The notes beneath the pieces were generated by a model that saw only the letters and a program-made list of their open reading frames with translations, was not told where the DNA came from and did not search any database. This document shows positions 20,240 to 29,365 of a DNA stretch of 64,000 nt, one piece after another. Position 1 is the first letter of the stretch, and each line of letters begins with the position of its first letter. The stretch is from Prorocentrum cordatum. Its lineage: Eukaryota; Sar; Dinophyceae; Prorocentrales; Prorocentraceae. A program made the translations under genes and the position numbers. The stretch is taken from NCBI GenBank assembly GCA_963575745.1, contig CAUYUJ010018327.1:138501-202500 (forward strand), read 5' to 3'.

Positions 20240-21106
20240 GTGTTCGCTCCAACAGGAACAAGGGCACCAAGACGCAAGCAAACCTTGAGAGAGGGGACCC
20301 CAAGAGGGCCGTCATTATTGACCGAGAGACCTACCAGTGCATTGTCTGCCCTTGCGAACATTTTGCCGACCGCAGACCTGCGCGTCCGATGGGGCGACTA
20401 TGAAGGGGCTCTGATTTCGAGAACTCCGTGGGCTTGGTCTCATGGAGATGGTCTGGGTCGCAGGGCGGGCCCGGCCAATCACCCCCCTGCAGAATTCTTG
20501 ACTGAAGATGACTACCGGCCGATTGCTGAGGGCGAGGTCGAGCGGATCGAGCGAGTTTGGCAGCGCCCCAGCAGTAACCACCGCCTCAAAATACACCATC
20601 GAGAATGCCATGAGGAGGCGGGTGATGCACCGCTCGCGGGGCAACCCGCTTCTTCTCATGAGGTTGCCGGCCATCCAGAAGGCGATGAAAAGGGGCTGGT
20701 CGTGCGGGTCTCGCCGGGGCGGTGGGCCCTACTGCTGCCGCCCCATCCAGCGGAATGCACCTACGAGACGGACGTGTCGGGCAGCTCCCACAAGACGATC
20801 ACGAAGATAGATGTCTCCAAACAGGTAACAGAAGACATGGGTCTTGCTCCAGGTACGACAGTCGCTTACACTTGCAGGGAAATAGATTGGATAACCACCC
20901 CTGTACTGCGAAGGGCTAGCGCTGGCAAGTGCGATGTGAGCTGCAAAACTGGGGCCAAGATCAAGAACATGGCACTCTTCAAGCCGGATGCGCCAGGGGC
21001 CCCAGGGGCGGGGGAACCTGCGGCACCATCTCCAGCGTGGGCACCCGCAGAGGAACCGCCACGGAATCGGAAGCCCCCCCAAGAAGAAATCAGGGACAGA
21101 TATTGA
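20240..21106 (+). pseudogene. Unidentified 288-codon open segment
   Basis: The longest early frame in the block. It contains RVRWGDYEGALISRTPWAWS, a tract with Glu/Arg helices (EGEVERIERVWQRPSSN), and near the end VAYTCREIDWITTPVLRRAS plus CDVSCKTGAKIKNMALFKPD, ending in a Pro/Ala-rich tail with the hairpin at 21008. Another hairpin is at 20636. The paired Cys residues are too few to call a zinc site. The 288 codons without a stop suggest either recent decay or retained coding, but the neighbours are frameshifted. Confidence 0.35.
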
Positions 21107-22118
21107 TCTATCCCCAACTCCGAGGACGCCAAGGTCACCTGCAGCTGATCAGCTACCGGCTCAACATAAGAACAGGACCCATTCGGCTGACGCCGATCCT
21201 GGCAGCAACGAATCCCAAAGATATGCGGGGAAACTCCCGCAAATGCATCGCTCCAGAGGACCAGCAGTGGCCGCAGCAGCAGCAGCGTTCCAAGGCGACA
21301 GCGCACCTGCGCCGAAAGATCCTGTATTCCTGCGCGGCCCGACGCCTGGCAATATCCATGGATCAGGCTGGGCGCCGTCACTGGATGGATCATCTAGGGG
21401 AGCTTCCTCATCAGAAGACGGCGTGGACGTTAAGCTGTTGGAAACAACCTCAAAGGCACCGGGAGCGGCTCCCACAACTACTGCATGCCATTATCGCGAT
21501 ATCCGTGAAAAGGTAAAGGCATCTCGGAGCGCCAGCTCATCAGCAGCGCCCGCAGCGCTTGAGCCAGTGAGGTCGCATGGGGAACCAGCCGCCGCTCCTG
21601 CGGGGCAACCCGCTGCTGCCCCTGAATTGCTTGAAGAAAGCAGGCGGTACTGGGGGACCTTGGGTATTGTTAACCAGATGAAGATCAACCCAGCGTACAG
21701 GCCCTCTGGCACTGACGGGTCTGAACACTACAGAGTGGTGCAATTTGACATCGGCTGTCCCGCCATGCGCGCTGATGGCGACGCTCTTGCAAGTCAGCGT
21801 GTCCGCGGCCTGCTGCGGAAGGAACCTGCTCTCATTTATAAATCCGAGAATGGATATCTGATGGAGGTTCTTCGGAATGAGCATCTCCGCGCGACGTTAG
21901 TAAACGATTCCGACAAGCGTGCATGCTCGGAATGGCTCACAACTGCCGCGCGGCACATGCCATTCCACAACGACGAGCCCTCCGATCGGTTCGTTATAAC
22001 TGTAATTTTTCCTATGACGAATGCGACGGCTGGGTGGGCCTCAAAAGACTTACTGAACAATTGGCCGCCCGCAGACTCACAGGGAGACCTGGCATCGCCG
22101 CCACCTGGGCGCCGTTAA
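21107..22118 (+). pseudogene. Unidentified open segment (helical, charged)
   Basis: A frame open from 20988 to 22118 gives, in its second half, a compact protein-like stretch: GSEHYRVVQFDIGCPAMRAD, LLRKEPALIYKSENGYLMEV and PSDRFVITVIFPMTNATAGW. The strand-helix pattern suggests a folded domain, but I cannot name it. Upstream is a Ser/Ala/Pro-rich linker with the hairpin at 21600-21613. The frame ends just before the KptA-like segment, in a different frame. Confidence 0.35.
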
Positions 22119-22640
22119 GAGGTGCCTTCGAGGCCGACATTAGGCCTACCAGGTACTTGGAGGTATTGGATTTCTGCGGAATGCTCGACTCCTCGGGTGC
22201 GCAGAAGACCAGGCCCCACGTAAAGAAGCTCAAGTTCACCGGGGGGGCCCGCCCGACGTACTTCTGGCGTCCTGGCAATGGGCATAGCAGTCCAGGCATC
22301 AAATGCCCAGAGCCTCAATACTCACGAGCAACAGACCTGACAGCGCCGGGAGAACCCTGCTATTTCATTCACGGCGCAAGATGGGTGAATATCCCGAACA
22401 TGCTCCACGTCGGTCTGTCAGGCCGCGGCGGGGACACCCCAAATGGAAGGGGCTGACAATTTCTTCGCGGTTGCCCATGCTTACCTCGAGATGGGCGGAT
22501 CCAATCTGGCCTGCGAATAGATTCCGAAGTGTTAATCCTTGTGGTCCTCAAGAATCTACTTCGCGACAACATCTCGATTTGGCGCTCTGTCGTATGACGC
22601 CAGGCCGCGATGGGGGGATCCTGCCAAGCCACATTGTTCC
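22119..22640 (+). pseudogene. KptA/Tpt1-like RNA 2'-phosphotransferase segment
   Basis: In one frame: CYFIHGARWVNIPNMLHVGL, then an internal TGA after PNGRG, then DGRIQSGLRIDSEVLILVVL; the neighbouring frame between them reads GRGDNFFAVAHAYLEM. KptA/Tpt1 enzymes (NAD-dependent removal of an RNA 2'-phosphate, ADP-ribosyltransferase fold) have an HGT-x(n)-I-x(2-4)-GL motif followed by an R-x(2-4)-E/V strand, and both are recognisable. The expected N-terminal winged-helix Arg is not identified, and two frame changes rule out a working enzyme here. The match is by eye; an unrelated fold cannot be excluded. Confidence 0.4.
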
Positions 22641-23163
22641 GCTCATTGGCATCAGGCCTAACGATGTTCAATGCAAGCACGATCGAGTTGGGCAGGTGTG
22701 GTTCAATCCTCTGTGCACCGAAGTCAGCCAGCAGGGCAGCCTGCGTGCAACTACCAATGTTCCAAGGAGTTGCTATGAGGTACCTTTCGATGCATCAACA
22801 TTGAGAGGATGGATGGTACCGCAGACTCCGTGCAACCGAAAGGTCCCTGCGCCGACACCTACGCAAGATGTCGAACATGCCTCCATGTTCACGATGCAGG
22901 AGGCATGCCAAGCAGGGGCACCTGCGCGAGGCTCGGATGGTTCATGGATTCAAGCCCAGAGTGCTGATTTGTTTGGTTTGACGCCCAACGGGATCACGCC
23001 CGCCGGCTGGCTGCATGCGCGCGACCCGCGGCGCGCCCAGGCGCAGCAGATGCCTGCGCCTGCAGGGCAACCTGCATCATTCGTACCTACGAGCAGGGCT
23101 ACGACTCCATTTGGAACTCCACAGAGCGCTGGGAGTGCCAATAGTCTACAAGCCAGGCTCTAA
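22641..23163 (+). pseudogene. Continuation of KptA-like protein and Pro/Ala linker
   Basis: The frame open from 22303 to 23163 reads, after the KptA-like core, SHIVPLIGIRPNDVQCKHDR and VGQVWFNPLCTEVSQQGSLR, plausibly the end of the same domain. A linker follows with three hairpins (22731, 22912, 23062) encoding QQGSL-, QAGAPA- and PAGQPA-type peptides. The first of the three is read out of the AGxPA frame here, which shows that a frame change lies near it. Confidence 0.35.
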
Positions 23164-24156
23164 AGTATCAGAATGGATCCTCAGCTCTATCAGGCCTTAA
23201 AAGCGACATCGCCATTTGCAGCGCCACGTGCTATTGCAGGACAACCTCCCACTAACGACCATGAAGCTGCCCAGCGGGCCGAGAGCCTGTTGTGACAGCA
23301 GCAGTGGATGCATAGGCAGATGCGCGAGGCCATGCAGAGCACGCGACTGGATGGCATCGACCTCCCAGACCTGGACGCCCCCATGGGAATATATCCCAGG
23401 TCCGAACCCATCACGGGATCATCCCAACCGATATGGGTACATTACAGCATTCTTTAGCCACCCGACGCACGACCCAACGGCTGCTGGAAGGTCAACTGCT
23501 CCACCTATGGATGCCCCATGTTCCCTGACTACTGCGCTGAGGAGACGGGCTTCCCACGCATTGGCGCTCAGCCCGAGAGCCCGTACGTTCGGGCAACAGC
23601 TGGTGACTTCTACCGGTCCAAGCTGACGCGCGGCGCTGGGCATGAACCTGGCGCGCCAGGCCAAGTACCTCCCTGCGGATACCTGGCGGCCCCCATGGAC
23701 CAGGAGGTTACACACCATGGCCCTGAGTTAGTGGCACCATCGTCCATGGGAGAGCTGCGTCCCGAGATCTTGGCCGCCCATGAGGCGAAGCTGGCCAATC
23801 CCCCCATGCAACTGGCTCGCCAGCGCCGCAATCAGAAGCGCGAGCAACGCCGCATGATGAATCGTGCGGGGACACCCGCTGCTCCTACGCCTGCGGGGCA
23901 ACCCGCTATAAATGTAGCAGCAGTGGCAGCCGTGGGGGCACTGCCCGCGGCGCAGCAGATGACACCTGCGGCCCCGCCGATCCAGAATGGGATTGGAGAG
24001 TCCACACTTGAGCGACAGACGCGCATCAGGCCATCGGCAACGCCACTAATCATCAGCGACGGTGGCTTTACCAAATGTGCCATACATCGCCGCGACGAAA
24101 GTTTCCTTCCATTTGCCTTTTGGAATGACGCGCTCGTGCGTAGTAGGTCGGGGTAG
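23164..24156 (+). pseudogene. Unidentified coding-like segment, broken
   Basis: In another frame a stretch IAGQPPTNDHEAAQRAESL follows a decayed hairpin (23236-23249, CCTCC for CCTGC). The frame 23518-24156 is basic and Met/Gln-rich (QLARQRRNQKREQRRMMNRA), then carries two hairpins (23866, 23893) encoding AGTPA and AGQPA. It ends with DGGFTKCAIHRRDESF, whose Cys may be the first ligand of the RING-like region that follows. A 14-bp perfect palindrome CCTGGCGCGCCAGG is at 23648-23661. Confidence 0.35.
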
Positions 24157-24287
24157 TTCTACTAAAACTACTCCGCGCTCAATCGCATCCCGCTGGGTAA
24201 CTTATATGGTCTGGCGCAGAGTAGTTTCCGATCCCGTTTTGGGGTAACAGAGTTATTAACGTCTCCGGGATCGGAAACTATTCCGCC
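24149..24287. repeat. Compound inverted repeats
   Basis: Two foldbacks. First: arms CGGGGTAGTT (24149-24158) and AACTACTCCG (24166-24175), one mismatch. Second: arms 24219-24236 (GAGTAGTTTCCGATCCCG) and 24266-24283 pair over 18 bp with one mismatch around a 29-nt loop, and extend outward through GGCG with a 2-nt bulge (24213-24287). The stretch AGTAGTTT is shared by both. It falls between two parts of a RING-like sequence, so it may be an inserted small foldback element. Confidence 0.75.
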
Positions 24288-24344
24288 GAATGATTCCCAG
24301 CATCATGTCATGTTAGGAATCGTGAGAGGGGTATGAGAAATCTT

Positions 24345-24669
24345 CATCATAGCAAATTGAAGAAACTTTTGTCACGGCTGCGTATGCTTGGAACATTTCG
24401 TCTACCACGACAAGGCGTGGAGGATTCATTGTGGCCACGTATTTCACGCGCAATGCTGGGATCGAGTTGCTCGCGCGCATGTGGGCCGGCAGCTGGCAGG
24501 CGCGCTGGGCGGTATCACAAGCGAGGCACCCTGTGCCATTTGCCGTGGTGTTGGCCTCGTCACAGCTGAGTTTCACTATATGCCCTTGCTGGAGATCATA
24601 ATGCAACGAATCGACATGAGGAAATACCCCGCGGGGAACATGAACTCAGAGACCTTCGTGAAGATCTGA
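24345..24669 (+). pseudogene. RING-H2-like zinc-binding segment
   Basis: One frame reads FCHGCVCLEHFVYHDKAWRI, then HCGHVFHAQCWDRVARAHVG, then EAPCAICRG. The spacing C-x2-C ... C-x-H-x2-H-x2-C ... C-x2-C matches a RING-H2 finger, with a longer than usual gap before the last Cys pair. RING fingers mostly serve as E3 ubiquitin ligases. The first methionine lies inside the domain, so the piece is the continuation of an upstream frame, interrupted by the inverted repeats at 24149-24287. Downstream it continues HYMPLLEIIMQRIDMRKYPA. Function in this context is unknown. Confidence 0.5.
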
Positions 24670-24677
24670 ACCGTATC

Positions 24678-24956
24678 ATGGCGATGATGACAGGCGCTAC
24701 AGTTGCCGCCGGGGCACCATCCGCATCTGCGGGGCAACCTGCGTTATCCTCCAATGTGGGGCAGGTTCCAACAGCCGCGGCGACTGCCACAGATGCGCCT
24801 ATGTCTCTGGTGGCCGAATCAGCAGATAATGCAGGGGCTCCTGCTGCAGCAGCATCAGCAGGGCTACCTGCCAATGGTCAGCGGTTGAGGCGCATGGCCC
24901 CGAGCACCATGCGGCAGCGTGCCCTATGGCCGCCCGCCGCGACGGCGCAGAACTGA
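24678..24956 (+). pseudogene. Ala/Gly/Pro-rich linker with three hairpins
   Basis: A 92-codon frame beginning MAMMTGATVAAGAPSASAGQ. Hairpins at 24729, 24831 and 24858 encode AGQPA, AGAPA and AGLPA. A fourth, GCCGGGGCACC at about 24707, looks like a decayed copy. The C-terminus turns basic (GQRLRRMAPSTMRQRALWPP). No domain. Confidence 0.35.
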
Positions 24957-25690
24957 AAGTTCAGTGAGCGTGCGCTGCGGCACCAGTGCCATATCTGAGC
25001 GCGCTATGCTGCATACGGTGCGAATGGTCAACGCAGCTGGGCAGATTGCTGCGCGCGCCGACGACGATGCCTTCGAGACCGCGCTGCTCTCTCCGCGGCA
25101 TCTTCATATGTACGACGAGTACCCATCGGCCTGGATCTCCCAGAAACAGCCCATCACAGAAGAGCAGGCCAGCGGGCACATGAACGTCTTCGCGTCCTTG
25201 GCAAGGGACCAATGGGTGCTGGAACAGAAACGCCGTAAGGGCATTCATGGCGCGACACTGTCTGACGTGCCACGGGTATTCGGAGAACGCCATGAGCTGG
25301 CCCTAGCAGCGAATAGTGGGACCATGGTAGATGGCATGCTGATTATCCCACTGGGCATGGCAGCAACATCGATATCATTGGTCCAAAGGCTGCACAGACG
25401 TTCGAGCGGGTGTCACGCTCCCACGGGCTCGACATCAATAAGCTTAGCCTGACGAAGAGGTTGTACGCGTCTTGCGCGGGGCATGGAGCCGCCATCTGTG
25501 ATAAGTCGTTGCGTTGCAAGGTTGCCTGCAAGGAGAGAGGCGATCCTGCGGGGGAACCCGCTCTGGCCAGGCTCGACACATCAACAGCCAACGTGGCTGA
25601 AGGCTCCGACGAGAACCTTCCTGCGATCCTGGGTCTGATGAGCATGTCCAACACGCGCGCGATCCTGATCCTGGAGCAGGGGCACGGGTA
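24957..25690 (+). pseudogene. Unidentified coding-like segment, broken
   Basis: The frame 24919-25452 gives MLHTVRMVNAAGQIAARADD, LSPRHLHMYDEYPSAWISQK and DGMLIIPLGMAATSIS, a folded-looking alpha/beta pattern. The next frame (25410-25691) reads DINKLSLTKRLYASCAGHGA and ILGLMSMSNTRAILILEQGH. A hairpin at 25548 encodes AGEPA. A frameshift near 25390 separates the two. No family recognised. Confidence 0.35.
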
Positions 25691-25691
25691 G

Positions 25692-26312
25692 ATGATCATC
25701 CCAGGTTCAGAGATGCATTGGCTCCTCTTTGGTAAAGGTGCCAGAGTACTCGACCTCATGAAGACGCCCCCGGGGCACCTGGCGATCAAGGTCGACGAGT
25801 GCGGGGTCGCAACAGAGGATAATGGCTCAACGGCATGTACTGCAACGGCCAATCCTCTCTGTGAAGATACGCCCCCGCTCGTCAAGGAGGTGGCCGACGC
25901 AGATCCAACCGCAGGGCAACCTGCTGCGAGCGGCGCGGGGGCACTGGCTATCAGCGACGCCCGCGCGTACATGATGCCCCAGAACACCAGGGGCATTCGC
26001 TTCTCCATCAACGAGGAGACGCTTCCCTACACGACCCAGTCTTCGGTAAACGACACCCTCAAGACCTGGCAGCGCAGGAACACGGCGCATGGGAATGTCC
26101 CTACACCTGCCGATCAGGACTTCGCCCCACGCAACTTGCAGGCGAAGCTCTATCAGGCCATCCACGAGGAGGGCAGCAAGTTGATGCCGCCCGACAGCGC
26201 TGCAGGGGCACCTGCTGGAGTGAATGCAGGGGCACCTGCTGGAGTCGGCGACGCTGCCGAGAAGATCTTCACTTCGAGCAGTGGCGCAGCGGTGCACGGC
26301 ACAGGCGTTTGA
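25692..26312 (+). pseudogene. Unidentified coding-like segment with AGAPA repeats
   Basis: MIIPGSEMHWLLFGKGARVL follows the previous segment after one TAG, so the two were probably continuous. The sequence continues acidic (VDECGVATEDNGS, EDTPPLVKEVADAD), then the hairpin at 25911 (AGQPA), a polar stretch, and two tandem hairpins at 26202 and 26226 encoding SAAGAPAGVNAGAPAGVG. A near-copy GCGGGGGCACTGGC is at 25936. The stop at 26310-26312 ends the frame. Confidence 0.35.
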
Positions 26313-26403
26313 ACGCCCCCATCGATAGAAAAAGGAGTGACGGGGGCAGGCGCGCGCCGCGGCCACTCGCGCTTGCCCAGACAGGCCGAACGCTCAGGTT
26401 CTG

Positions 26404-26895
26404 TTGTCAGGCGCGGGGGCGCCTGCGCACTTTTCCCAGGCGCAGGCTGCGCGCGCCCGGGACAGTGGCGGACCCGGCTGCGAGGCCGCCAGAGACAGCG
26501 GCGGACCCGGCTGCGTGGCCGCCGCAGTAAATGAACGCGCAACACATCATTATCATCCCCGTTCTCTTGTTATCGAAGACATACGAACAGCTTACGCTGA
26601 ATGCCGAGCTCGAGGATACATGTGCGATCGCATCACTCCCGCAGAGGTTATGACCTCTACAGGTGCACAGTATTTGGGTGGATTACTTTCAGGGGATTAC
26701 AATTTACTGCGGGTGGCAACGCCCGCTGACTGGCATGTTCGATTGCCTGGAAAGCGGGCGGGGCCGCACTACCCGCGCATTCAACATCTTACGATTACTG
26801 CTCGGGCTCTACGTGTGTCGATAGTACTTGTGGGATCTCCAGGTTACTTCTGGAAGCAAGGCCCCATACGAGATACTATTGAGGATTTAGGCTAG
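26404..26895 (+). pseudogene. Unidentified 163-codon open segment
   Basis: After a GC-rich start, the sequence from 26530 reads RSLVIEDIRTAYAECRARGY, VMTSTGAQYLGGLLSGDYNL and RIQHLTITARALRVSIVLVG, which looks like a folded domain. It is not identified. The GC-rich part holds a hairpin GCCTGCGC/GCGCAGGC (26421-26447) and a 33-bp tandem duplication around GGCGGACCCGGCTGCG (26467-26526). Confidence 0.35.
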
Positions 26896-27588
26896 CAGGT
26901 CATGCGTATGCGATGCTGCCAGTTCGGTCTCGAAATTGACCGCTCAAGTTGCTTGCCCAGCGGTTCTTGCCTGCACGCTGCGACCGCCTACGCGCGCATC
27001 CCGACCAACTTGTGGAGATGCACGTGCCATACTGTAGGGGGACCCGCACAGCATGCTGAGCATGAATGAGGCTGGCATGGCCAAGGCGCACAAAAGACGG
27101 AAGGGCGAAACAAAGCACTTGCCATCGTGGTTGCGAGGCTTATTGACCAGGTATTCTCGCCCAAAACAAAGAGAAATCATACAAGTGTTGCGAATTTCCG
27201 CGTCCACGCAAAGGGTGGGCAAAGGAGCTCGAACTCACGTTCAGTCTCTTAAGAATGGCCCTGAATGGGGCCATGTCGCGAGACGGGTGACAATGACACT
27301 TGACGACGATATTGTTATACAAGACAGTCAGATTCAAGATTAACCGGTCGGGTGCAAGTACAATGCGCCTTTACCGAACGGTGTGACGAATATGCGTGCT
27401 CGATTGCATTGGGAGCCTCTGGCGCCAGTCCTCATCGGACACGAGGGCCAGCGACCGCGCCCAAGGCGGGTTGCGATCGTCGATGACGATCGTCTTCCCC
27501 CCCCCCGATTGAGCGCGTCCGCGCGCCCCCCATATTCCCGAATTTCCGACTTCACCCGACACAGAACAAGAGACAGCATTACCAACGG
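26896..27588 (+). other. Weakly coding-like stretch
   Basis: A 96-codon frame (27053-27343) is basic, with MAKAHKRRKGETKHLPSWLR and KQREIIQVLRISAST, and ends in an acidic tail. Elsewhere the frames are short and contradictory. A degenerate hairpin (GTAGGGGGACCCGC) is at 27034-27047. A C9 run occurs near 27498. Confidence 0.3.
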
Positions 27589-27912
27589 ATGCCCGGATCC
27601 AGCAAACAGAAAAACAGAAATTTGACAATGAAGCCGGCACCGAGCCACGCAAGATACGAAGACGGCAACGACGCTTTCGGCAAAGACCTGAAGGGTCTCG
27701 GATGTGGCGCTTACTACACCGACGCCCCCCTTGACTCCGACACCGACAGCGATGACGAGGAGGAAACCTTCATCGCACTACCAGCGGGGTTACCTGCGGA
27801 TGCACATGCCGATGTGTTTTCCATAATCCCAACCTTGCTACGGACGACGCAACGAGGTAGATATGCTGGAACCGCGAAGAGGAAATGGGGGCACATCGCA
27901 GTTAGCTTTTAG
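27589..27912 (+). pseudogene. Short acidic coding-like segment
   Basis: A 107-codon frame with DAFGKDLKGLGCGAYYTDAP, an Asp/Ser-rich acidic run (DSDTDSDDEEE) and, at the hairpin 27784-27797, PAGLPAD. It ends at TAG 27910-27912. Not identified. Confidence 0.3.
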
Positions 27913-28300
27913 CCGGGGGTAATCCTCAGGAGGAAACCTCGACAGACGCTCAGATGTTGACCTTGGAAACAAGGATGTCCAGAACGCACTGATGCATTAC
28001 TTGGATGTGTGTTTCGCCAGCGCTGTTATATCACAGCCCAAGTGCAGAACGATTGGGCTACCATCTCACTTCAATTCTACAGTCAACTATGACACATGGC
28101 ATGAACACCATGCATCAGACCTTCCACACATCAAGTTTTGTGGAAGGGCTGCCGTACGCCAAAACGACATTCGACGGCGTTACTTACGAGAACAACTGGT
28201 GGGCACTTGGGTGGACGAAGTACTGCCTGGTACCCATATGTTCGCCCCTCCAGGCGTTTGCCACGTGGCGAGTACAGTGGAGTAGTTTCAGTATCTGGCC
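27913..28300 (+). pseudogene. Terminal coding-like segment of the block
   Basis: The more protein-like reading is the frame 28005-28358: SFVEGLPYAKTTFDGVTYEN and NWWALGWTKYCLVPICSPLQ, aromatic-rich, before it runs into GGA-rich repeat. A competing frame (27992-28285) is open over the same DNA. Not identified. Confidence 0.3.
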
Positions 28301-28590
28301 CGCAATCTTTGCCGCGCGCCGAGGAGAGGGGCGAGGGGGAAGGGAAGAGGAGAAATGAACGAAGAGGGAAGGGGGGAATTTGGGAGGAAGCAGGAGGGAG
28401 AAGGGCGGAGGGAATAGGAGGAGGAGGTGAGACGCAGGAGGGGGGAGGGAGGAGGCAGGAAGGAGGACGCAGGAGAAGGGAGAGGAGGCAAGAGGCAGGA
28501 GGAGGGGTGAGTAGTGAGGAGGGATGAGAGGATAATACGAGGCCTGGGAGGAAGAGCGGGGGGGTGGAGGATGAGGGGGAGCGAGGAGGG
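28301..28590. repeat. GGA/GAG-rich low complexity
   Basis: Purine-rich GGGAGGAGG tracts like those at 16266-16490, placed immediately before the second minisatellite, as in the first array. Long open frames on both strands are compositional. Confidence 0.9.
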
Positions 28591-28599
28591 GGCCAGCAG

Positions 28600-29365
28600 A
28601 AGTCGCATCGGCAGAATTCACCTTCGGAAAAAGTTGTCCAGAAGAAATCGCCTGGAATACGGGGCCCAGAAGAAGGCGCCCCAGAAAAATTCACCATCGG
28701 AAAAGGTCGGCCTGAAAAGCTCTTCCTGAAAAACTCGCCCAAAGGAAATCGCCCCAGAAGAAATCACCAGATCGGAAGAAATATTTTGGAAGAGCTCTTC
28801 CGGAAGAAATTGTTCGAAAGAAGACGCCTCGAACGAAGACACCTTCGGACAAATTCGCCTGGAAGAAGATCTCCTCGGAAGAAGTCGTCCAGAAGAAATC
28901 GTCTCGGAAGAAGACGTCCAGAAAAAGTTCGGAACAAGTTGTTCGGATGAGGCGGTCCGGAAGAAGCCGTCCGGAAGAAGTCGTTCGGAAGACGTCGTCC
29001 GGAAGAAGTCGTCCGGAAGAAGTCGTCGCGGAAGAAACCGTGCTATGAAGACACCGTTCTAGGAAGAGACCGTCGCGGAGCATATCGAGGGATATGGGGG
29101 GACAAACCAAGGAGTAGGAGGAGTAGGAGGTGGAGGATGCACGACGAGGCAGGGGAGAAATTTTCGGACGAAGTCGTCCAGAAGAAGTCGTCCAGAAGAA
29201 ATCGTCCGAAAGAAGACGTTCCGAAGAAGTCGTCCGGATGAAGTCGTCGCGGAAGAAGTCGTCGTCGGAATAAGTCGTCCGCAAAAATGATTCCGAAAGA
29301 AGTGGTCCGGAAAAAGTCGTTCGGAAGCACTCGTTCGGAAGAAGTCGGCGCGGAAGAAGCAGTAG
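28600..29365. repeat. 14-bp minisatellite, second array
   Basis: Units of GGAAGAAGTCGTCC and variants (GGAAGAAATCGCC, GGAAGAAGACGTCC), same orientation as at 14990-16970. They are cleanest at 28960-29030 and 29160-29260, with a short GGA-rich interruption at 29100-29150. Confidence 0.9.

Larger units (their letters stand above)
18700..27797 (+). repeat. Dispersed 14-nt hairpin family GCNGG-N4-CCNGC
   Basis: Twenty-two copies start at 18700, 18871, 19590, 19659, 19781 (5-nt loop), 20067, 20636, 21008, 21600, 22731, 22912, 23062, 23866, 23893, 24729, 24831, 24858, 25548, 25911, 26202, 26226 and 27784. Stems are GCAGG/CCTGC (9), GCGGG/CCCGC (9) or GCGGG/CCTGC with a G.T pair (4). Loops are GCAA (8), GGAA (3), GGCA (3), GCAG (2) and one each of GGCG, GGCT, GCTA, GACA, GTTA and GGAAG. 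All are in one orientation and nearly all read Ala-Gly-X-Pro-Ala. Degenerate copies lie at 23236, 25936 and 27034. I saw no perfect copy elsewhere in the window. Confidence 0.9.
17863..28300 (+). other. 10-kb coding-like block with dispersed hairpins
   Basis: Almost the whole interval gives protein-like plus-strand sequence, but it hops between frames every 0.3-1 kb, as in one or a few long genes decayed by indels. It includes a Gag-like region with a CCHC knuckle, a KptA/Tpt1-like segment and a RING-H2-like segment, and Pro/Ala-rich linkers studded with Ala-Gly-X-Pro-Ala. No reverse transcriptase, integrase or LTR was found inside. Both sides carry GGA-rich DNA and the 14-bp minisatellite in the same orientation. 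It may be an unusual large mobile element, a decayed host gene with captured Gag, or a composite; the sequence does not decide. Confidence 0.55.
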
